From positions 35,637 to 99,636 of the forward strand of contig JACKBU010000021.1 in assembly GCA_020634395.1 (NCBI GenBank): a DNA stretch of 64,000 bases. The letters run 5' to 3'. The position numbers and the translations under genes were made by a program. Source of the stretch: Ardenticatenaceae bacterium. GTDB taxonomy: Bacteria; Chloroflexota; Anaerolineae; Promineifilales; Promineifilaceae. Below, piece by piece: positions 59,339 through 64,000 of this stretch (position 1 is its first letter; each line of letters opens with the position of its first letter). The notes under the pieces are model-generated. The model saw only the letters and a program-made list of their open reading frames with translations, was not told the DNA's origin and made no database searches.

Positions 59339-60526
59339 ATGCCTGAACCCACTATTCGCCCGCTGCAGCCGGATGAAATGCCGGAAATCATGTATCAACT
59401 CACCAGTTACGCCTTCAACGCGACGCCGCCCTGGCCGGATAAAGCGCGGCGGCTGGAGCTGCTGAACAAGCGGCAAGATGCCACCTATCTGGCGCTGTTC
59501 GCGGGGGAAACGGCCGTTTCCGTCGCCGCCAGCACGCCCATGAGCCAGCAAGTGCGGGGCAAAATCTACGACATGGGCGGCATCTGGGGCGTGGTGACGC
59601 GGCCGGAAGCCCGCCGCCGGGGCTACTGCCGCCGCGTGCTGACGGAACTGCTCACGGCCGTGCGCGCTGCCGGCGCGGTGTTCACCACCCTCTACCCCTT
59701 CCGCGAATCCTTCTATGAGCGATTGGGCTACACCACCTTCCCCCTGCCCCTCAAAGCCCGCTTCAACCCGGCCAACCTGGCCCCGCTGCTCCACATCGAC
59801 CTGCCCGGCCACGTCGAAACGGCGCTCATCGGCGAGGTGTACCCAGCCTACCACCTGTTTTTGCAGCAGGTGCAGCGGCAAACGCACGGCATGGCCATCA
59901 TGAAGGCCAATTTGCAGCGCGGCCCGAACCAGCCGGACGGCTTGTGGGTGGCGCAGGCGGTGGTGAACGGCCGTCTGGAAGGCATCATGCTCTACGACCT
60001 CAAAGGCACGGAAGCGACTCAGCTTACGCTGCGCGCCGTCCGCTTTTATGCGGCCAGCAGCGCCGGGCGCTACCTGCTGCTGGACTGGATCGCCCGCCAC
60101 ATCGACCAGGCCAATCTGGCCGAATTATGGCTCTCCCCGGCGGAACGGCCGGAAACCTGGCTGGCCGACCTGGCCGTCTGCACGGAGTCGATGAAGCGGG
60201 CGCCGATGGGACGGGTGCTGGACGTGGGCCAAATGGGCGGGCAGCAGGTGGGCGACGGCCGTTTCACCGCCGCCATCCACGACCCGCTCTGCCCGTGGAA
60301 TGAGGGTAACTGGGAATTTGTGGGGGAAAACGGCCGTCTGCACGTCCAACCAGCCGCCAACAGCAACTGCGACCTGACCATCCAGGGCCTCTCCGCGCTG
60401 GTCTACGGCACCCACGACCCGGCCGACTTCGCCCTGCGCGGCTGGGGCCGCCCAGACGAACCGGTGCAGGCCGCGATGCGCGCACTCTTCCCGCCGCGCC
60501 TCCCCCACCTGCACGAAATCTTCTAG
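59339..60526 (+). CDS. Eis-like GNAT N-acetyltransferase
   Basis: 395 residues, the size and layout of Eis-family proteins: an N-terminal GNAT domain with acetyl-CoA loop VVTRPEARRRGYCRRVL, a second degenerate GNAT domain, and a C-terminal sterol-carrier-like domain (about 290-395). FRESFYERLGYT is typical. The C-terminal carboxylate is catalytic in Eis. Natural substrates are amines, sometimes aminoglycosides; that cannot be predicted here. The TAG stop lies at the first base of a heptamer-repeat hairpin. Confidence 0.85.
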   Translation: MPEPTIRPLQPDEMPEIMYQLTSYAFNATPPWPDKARRLELLNKRQDATYLALFAGETAVSVAASTPMSQQVRGKIYDMGGIWGVVTRPEARRRGYCRRVLTELLTAVRAAGAVFTTLYPFRESFYERLGYTTFPLPLKARFNPANLAPLLHIDLPGHVETALIGEVYPAYHLFLQQVQRQTHGMAIMKANLQRGPNQPDGLWVAQAVVNGRLEGIMLYDLKGTEATQLTLRAVRFYAASSAGRYLLLDWIARHIDQANLAELWLSPAERPETWLADLAVCTESMKRAPMGRVLDVGQMGGQQVGDGRFTAAIHDPLCPWNEGNWEFVGENGRLHVQPAANSNCDLTIQGLSALVYGTHDPADFALRGWGRPDEPVQAAMRALFPPRLPHLHEIF

Positions 60527-60583
60527 CTAACAGCTTAGAGCTAACAGCTTAGAGCTAACAGCTGTAAGCTCTAAGCTGTAAGC
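60524..60583. repeat. Heptamer-repeat hairpin between convergent genes
   Basis: TAGCTAA, CAGCTTA, GAGCTAA, CAGCTTA, GAGCTAA, CAGCTGT, then AAGCTCT, AAGCTGT. Its left edge is the stop of the acetyltransferase gene; its right part encodes the last residues and stop of the MEMO1-family gene. Confidence 0.75.
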
Positions 60584-61368
60584 GCCCACGCGCCGTAACC
60601 CACCACGCGATCCTTGCGTCCGGCCGTGTCGCCGGAATTGCGCAAATCCAGGCGGTGGACGGCGAGATCACGCTGGCGCGCAGCCAGCAGCAAGCCCTGA
60701 ATGGGCAGCCGCCCGCAGGCCGATTCGCGCCCAAGTCCGGCCGGGTTCAACTGCTCGATGGCCTGCGCCGTAGCCGCATCCAACGCCTGCGCCGTGGCGT
60801 AATCGTGGTAATGGCTCAGGTCGGAGCTGATGACGATGAGCGTTTCCGGCCCGCCCCAAAGCAGGTTGAGAACGGCCGTTACCTCCTCCGGCGTCACATC
60901 CCCCACCACCAGCGGCACCAGCTTAAACGGCCCCAAAATCGTCTGCAAAAACGGCAGATGCACCTCCAGCCCATGCTCGCGGGCGTGGGCCGCATCCAGC
61001 ACCTGCACCTGCGGCAGCGCCAAAATTTTGTCCAGTGCGGCGCGATCCAGCGGCACGTCCCCCAACGGCGTGCGGAAAGCCTCGGCGTCGGGAGCGGCCA
61101 GACCGCGCACGGGCAGCGTGTGGGCCGGACCCAGCAGGATAACGCGCTCGATTGTGCCGGCCAACGGCCGTAGCGCCGCATATGCCGCTCCCGCAATCGG
61201 CCCAGAGTAGATGTACCCCGCGTGCGGGGCAATGATGGCTTTGGGTAGGGCAGCGAGTGGCGGCAGGGAAACGGCCGTGTCGACAAATTCATGCACCATT
61301 CGCCGCAATTCATCCGGCCGCGCCGGATAAAACGTACCGGCTACCGCCGGTTGGCGTATCGTGGTCAT
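60571..61368 (-). CDS. amrB: AmmeMemoRadiSam system protein B (MEMO1 family)
   Basis: 265 residues. MEMO1 motifs: RQPAVAGTFYPARPDELRRMV, APHAGYIYSGPIAGAAYA, ILLGPAHTL, EHGLEVHLPFLQ and VISSDLSHYHDY, which include the metal-binding His/Asp set. It works with the radical SAM enzyme and an AMMECR1-domain protein in a system of unresolved function. The radical SAM gene is divergently transcribed 243 bases away; no AMMECR1 gene is in the window. Confidence 0.92.
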   Translation of the reverse strand: MTTIRQPAVAGTFYPARPDELRRMVHEFVDTAVSLPPLAALPKAIIAPHAGYIYSGPIAGAAYAALRPLAGTIERVILLGPAHTLPVRGLAAPDAEAFRTPLGDVPLDRAALDKILALPQVQVLDAAHAREHGLEVHLPFLQTILGPFKLVPLVVGDVTPEEVTAVLNLLWGGPETLIVISSDLSHYHDYATAQALDAATAQAIEQLNPAGLGRESACGRLPIQGLLLAARQRDLAVHRLDLRNSGDTAGRKDRVVGYGAWALTA

Positions 61369-61379
61369 AAAACCCCCTT

Positions 61380-61593
61380 AGCGAGAGCAAGAGCAAGAGC
61401 TAGAGTAAAGCTTATCCTCTTCCTCTCGCTCTCACTCTTACTCTAGCTTCTCTGCTCATTTTTCACCAATCTACCTGTAGTATAATGGCTTTTGAGGTAA
61501 TTTTGGAGGAGTGTTGGTTAGTTGGATGGTTGGTTAGTTGGTTGGTCAGATAGAGAACCAACGAACAAACTAACCAACAAACAAACCAACCCA
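61380..61593. repeat. Two low-complexity hairpin elements between the divergent amr genes
   Basis: First (61380-61450): AGAGCAAG/AGAGCTAG units followed by inverted CTCTCGCTCTCACTC units. Second (61513-61593): GGTTGGTTAGTT units followed by AACTAACC/AACAAACC inverted units. TAGTATAATGG (61478-61488), a probable -10 of the radical SAM gene, lies between them. Confidence 0.65.
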
Positions 61594-61611
61594 CCTCTCT
61601 TGGAGATTTTC

Positions 61612-62706
61612 ATGAACCAGGTATTAACCGATACCATTCCGACCGTTTACTGGCACAAGCTGGCAAACGGCCGTATCCAATGTGACGTCTGCCCGCGGGA
61701 GTGCAAGCTGCACAACGGGCAGCGGGGCATGTGCTTTGTGCGCATGGCCCAGGACGACCAGATTGTGTTGACGACATACGGCCGTTCCAGCGGCTACTGC
61801 ATCGACCCTGTGGAGAAAAAACCGCTCAACCACTTCTACCCCGGCACGCCGATTTTGTCCTTTGGCACGGCCGGCTGCAATCTGGCCTGCAAATTCTGCC
61901 AAAACTGGGACATCAGCAAATCGCGCGAGTTCGATACGCTGGCCGATCAGGCCGCGCCGGAAACCATCGCCCGCGCCGCCCAGAAGCTGGGCTGCCGCAG
62001 CGTGGCCTTCACCTACAACGACCCGACCATCTTCCTGGAATACGCGGCGGACGTGGCCCAGGCGTGCCGCGAGGCAGGCGTTTATTCGGTGGCCGTGACG
62101 GCCGGCTATATCAACGAGCAGCCGCGCCGCGACTTTTACCGCCACATCGACGCCGCCAACGTAGACCTGAAGGGCTTTACGGAGGCGTTTTACCAGCAGT
62201 TGTGCGCCGGGCAGTTGACGCCGGTGCTGGATACGCTGCTCTATCTGAAGCACGAGACCAACGTCTGGTTTGAGATCACCAATCTGCTCATTCCGGGGCA
62301 AAACGACAGCAACGAAGAGTTGGAAGCGATGACGCGCTGGGTGGTGGATGAATTGGGGCCAGATGTGCCCATGCACTTCACAGCCTTCCACCCGGACTAC
62401 AAAATGCGCGACATTCCGCCGACGCCCTCCAGCACCCTGAGCCGCGCCCGCGAAATCGCGCTGGCGAACGGCGTACGCTACGCCTACACCGGTAATACCC
62501 ACGACGCCGATGGCGGCAGCACCTACTGCCACAACTGCGGCGAAAAGCTGATTGGGCGCAACTGGTATGTGCTGAAAGAGTGGAATCTGGATGGAGACGG
62601 CCGTTGCCGTTTCTGCCACACGCCCTGCGCCGGCCACTTCGACCCGCAGCCGGGTAACTGGGGCGCACGGCGGCAGCCGGTGAGGTTGGCGAATTTTGCA
62701 ATCTAG
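61612..62706 (+). CDS. amrS: AmmeMemoRadiSam system radical SAM enzyme
   Basis: 364 residues. The radical SAM cluster is Cys89-x3-Cys93-x2-Cys96 in GTAGCNLACKFCQNWDISK. An N-terminal Cys-rich region (CDVCPRECKLHNGQRGMC) and a C-terminal zinc ribbon (YCHNCGEK; CRFCHTPCAGH) are typical. AAFTYNDPT-like and IPGQNDSNEELEAM stretches confirm the family. Oxygen-sensitive by nature, it fits an anaerobic or facultative host. ATG 61612 has TTGGAG ahead. Its TAG stop opens a heptamer-repeat hairpin. Confidence 0.93.
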   Translation: MNQVLTDTIPTVYWHKLANGRIQCDVCPRECKLHNGQRGMCFVRMAQDDQIVLTTYGRSSGYCIDPVEKKPLNHFYPGTPILSFGTAGCNLACKFCQNWDISKSREFDTLADQAAPETIARAAQKLGCRSVAFTYNDPTIFLEYAADVAQACREAGVYSVAVTAGYINEQPRRDFYRHIDAANVDLKGFTEAFYQQLCAGQLTPVLDTLLYLKHETNVWFEITNLLIPGQNDSNEELEAMTRWVVDELGPDVPMHFTAFHPDYKMRDIPPTPSSTLSRAREIALANGVRYAYTGNTHDADGGSTYCHNCGEKLIGRNWYVLKEWNLDGDGRCRFCHTPCAGHFDPQPGNWGARRQPVRLANFAI

Positions 62707-62762
62707 ACTGGAGCCTGGAGATTAGAGACCGAACAGTCTCCAATCGCTAGTCTCCACTCTCC
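62702..62762. repeat. Heptamer-repeat hairpin between amrS and the methyltransferase
   Basis: GGAGCCT, GGAGATT, AGAGACC, then AGTCTCC, AATCGCT, AGTCTCC, ACTCTCC. It includes the stop codon of amrS on the left and, on the - strand, encodes the final Glu-Ser-Gly-Asp and stop of the methyltransferase. Confidence 0.8.
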
Positions 62763-63526
62763 CTTTTCTGGCAAATAAACAAGCGCCGCAGGCCGATGAG
62801 CGGCATGAGGGTGTTTTTGGTGCGGGCTTCCAGCCAGTAGCCAAAATTGATGAACCAATCCGGCCCGGCGGGGATGAGGACGGTGGTTTCGGTGTGTTCG
62901 ATGTCGAAACCCACGTCGCGGATCATGGACTGGAGACGGCCGTATCCCAAAAACCGGTGCGGCCCTTCCGAATGGTGCAGCCCGGTGATCGCTGCCAGGG
63001 CGTGCATCGGCTCCCAGAAGACGTTGGGCGTGCTGAGGATGAGCGTGCCGCCCGGTTTGGTGACGCGGGAAAGCTCGTGCAGCAGGTAGAAGGGCCTGGA
63101 AAAATGCTCGATGCTTTCCAGGCACAGCGTAATGTCAAACTCGCCGGTCTCGAAGGGCCAGTTGTAGCTGGTGATGTGGACCCAACGCACGTCTTGCAGC
63201 CCCGCGGCGCGCACGCGCTCCAGGCAGATTTTGCCCATTTCGGGGGAGACGTCGGCGCAAACGGCCGTGCCCACCTTGCCCGCCTTGTAAAACTCGGCCG
63301 TGCCGTTGCCCGACCGCGCCTGAAAGTCCAGGAAGTGCGCCCCATCCGGCAAATCGGCCACGCGCAGCGTATCCGTAAAGCGGCGGAAATAGGAATCCGC
63401 CCCCTCGTTGATGTGGTCATAATCGGCCGCCAGCCAGTCGAAGTAGGCCTCCACGTCGGCCATCTCCCAATCGCGCTGCGTCCAGTATTTGATTTCGTCA
63501 CGTAGTTGGTTAAGTGCTCTGTTCAT
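62747..63526 (-). CDS. SAM-dependent methyltransferase (class I)
   Basis: 259 residues. The SAM-binding core is FLDFQARSGNGTAEFYKAGK with VCADVSPEMGKICLERV after it; then FDITLCLESIEHFSRPFYLLHEL and KPGGTLILSTPNVFWEP. The glycine loop reads QARSGNG instead of the usual GxGxG. It resembles methyltransferases of cell-surface glycan clusters. The start at 63526 (MNRALNQL) lacks a good ribosome binding site; the longer frame continues through repeat sequence into the upstream gene. Its last four residues come from the repeat element. Confidence 0.8.
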   Translation of the reverse strand: MNRALNQLRDEIKYWTQRDWEMADVEAYFDWLAADYDHINEGADSYFRRFTDTLRVADLPDGAHFLDFQARSGNGTAEFYKAGKVGTAVCADVSPEMGKICLERVRAAGLQDVRWVHITSYNWPFETGEFDITLCLESIEHFSRPFYLLHELSRVTKPGGTLILSTPNVFWEPMHALAAITGLHHSEGPHRFLGYGRLQSMIRDVGFDIEHTETTVLIPAGPDWFINFGYWLEARTKNTLMPLIGLRRLFICQKRESGD

Positions 63527-63530
63527 AGGT

Positions 63531-63590
63531 AAAAGAGAGACTAGAGACTTCCCAGTCTCCAATCTCCAATCTCTAGTCTCCAATCTCAAA
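63531..63590. repeat. Heptamer-repeat hairpin between methyltransferase and FrhB-like gene
   Basis: GAGACT, AGAGACT, then AGTCTCC, AATCTCC, AATCTCT, AGTCTCC, AATCTCA. On the - strand the right part encodes the last residues (Glu-Ile-Gly-Asp) and stop of the upstream FrhB-like gene. Confidence 0.75.
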
Positions 63591-64000
63591 CTCCACTCCC
63601 GCCAGCCCCTTCCGCTTTGTGGGCTTGGAGAGGTCTTTCCAGGTTTTGCGCAGGGTGTTGAACAGCGGGCCGACCAGACTGAGCGGTAAGGCTTCGATGA
63701 GGCGGCGCGCCGGGCGCGTGCCGCCAATGAGAAAGATGCCGCTGATGACCAGTTCCACCAGTTGGCGGGAAGCGGGGATGTGGGCCGGGCGATAGCCAAA
63801 ATCGGGGACGCGCCGCCCCAGCTTGCGCCGCCAGTTCAGGCGAATGAACGCGCCGCGCTTCTTGAAATCCAGCATGTGGCCGTGCATGCTCAGGGCGTCG
63901 TCCAGGCTGGTTTCGTCCAGCACGAGGGCGCCGTGGGCGGCCATCTCTTGCAGCAGCGCCTCGGCCTGGGGGGTGCGCGCCGCCACCACGGAGAAGCCCG
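63573..64000 (-). CDS. FrhB-like (coenzyme F420 hydrogenase/dehydrogenase beta subunit) C-terminal part, incomplete
   Basis: At least 141 residues; the gene runs off the window at its 5' end. The visible part begins FSVVAARTPQAEALLQEMAA, like the VRTxxGxxLLxxA stretch of FrhB/FdhB C-terminal domains, then HGHMLDFKKRGAFIRLNWRR and WKDLSKPTKRKGL. FrhB-like proteins of this type, outside methanogens, occur in polysaccharide and cofactor clusters and bind flavin and Fe-S. The N-terminal Cys motifs are beyond the window, so the assignment is moderate. Confidence 0.5.
   Translation of the reverse strand, partial: GFSVVAARTPQAEALLQEMAAHGALVLDETSLDDALSMHGHMLDFKKRGAFIRLNWRRKLGRRVPDFGYRPAHIPASRQLVELVISGIFLIGGTRPARRLIEALPLSLVGPLFNTLRKTWKDLSKPTKRKGLAGVEFEIGD

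Noticed and set aside
62747..63799. Longer methyltransferase frame from 63799
   Set aside because: It runs through a repeat hairpin and antiparallel to the frame of the FrhB-like gene; conserved sequence begins only at MNRALNQL.

Overview
The window looks like chromosomal DNA of a Chloroflexota bacterium, probably class Anaerolineae. This is inferred from gene content and style, because no rRNA or tRNA gene is present: a membrane-only nuo cluster next to an F0-only atp cluster with a b-delta fusion, a Mrp-type group 4 [NiFe] hydrogenase, a eukaryote-like IleRS, an EAD-STAND-TPR protein and DUF2723 glycosyltransferases. I see no phage, plasmid, transposase or CRISPR genes.

Layout. (1) 0.08-9.5 kb, + strand: a small membrane protein, then an 11-gene operon for a membrane-bound, ferredoxin-linked group 4 [NiFe] hydrogenase with Mrp/complex I-like membrane subunits and its own M52 maturation protease. 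A near-consensus Rex operator lies upstream. (2) 9.5-23.4 kb, - strand: a phosphodiesterase, then nuoA-H-J-K-L-M-M-N followed by atpI-B-E-F(delta), i.e. only the membrane arms of complex I and ATP synthase. Two NuoM copies and a lengthened NuoL suggest a '2M' complex I with an extra pump. (3) 23.5-29.3 kb: an OmpR-type regulator, a glutaredoxin, an ECF sigma factor with a zinc-finger partner, DUF427, glucokinase, 6-phosphogluconolactonase and SbcD. (4) 29.4-37 kb, - strand: a secreted Kelch protein, and a T-box-controlled operon alaX - unknown gene - ileS. (5) 37-48.8 kb: two single-domain response regulators, an MBL hydrolase, folD, mobA/hemW, a GAF histidine kinase, nfeD, a CBS protein, a biotin-carrier protein, an M24 peptidase and a glycosidase-like lipoprotein. 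(6) 48.9-64 kb: a glycosyltransferase, pit plus DUF47 with a Pho-box-like site, a STAND NTPase, a repeat-rich island (54.9-56.2 kb), a DUF2723 glycosyltransferase, an Eis-like acetyltransferase, AmmeMemoRadiSam B and radical SAM enzyme, a methyltransferase and the end of an FrhB-like gene.

Energy logic (inference). The hydrogenase would oxidise reduced ferredoxin, evolve H2 and move ions. Complex I feeds the same membrane potential, and the F0 c-ring residues point to H+ as coupling ion. Rex-like sites at both redox operons would tie them to the NADH/NAD+ ratio.

Two genome-wide signatures stand out. The palindrome ACGGCCGT occurs about 120 times by my hand count, inside genes and between them, where about two would be expected. 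Separately, at least a dozen hairpins built of degenerate 7-8-base repeats followed by their inverted copies sit at gene ends. Several supply the stop codon of the adjacent gene, and four tracts of the same type lie in frame within the DUF2723 gene.
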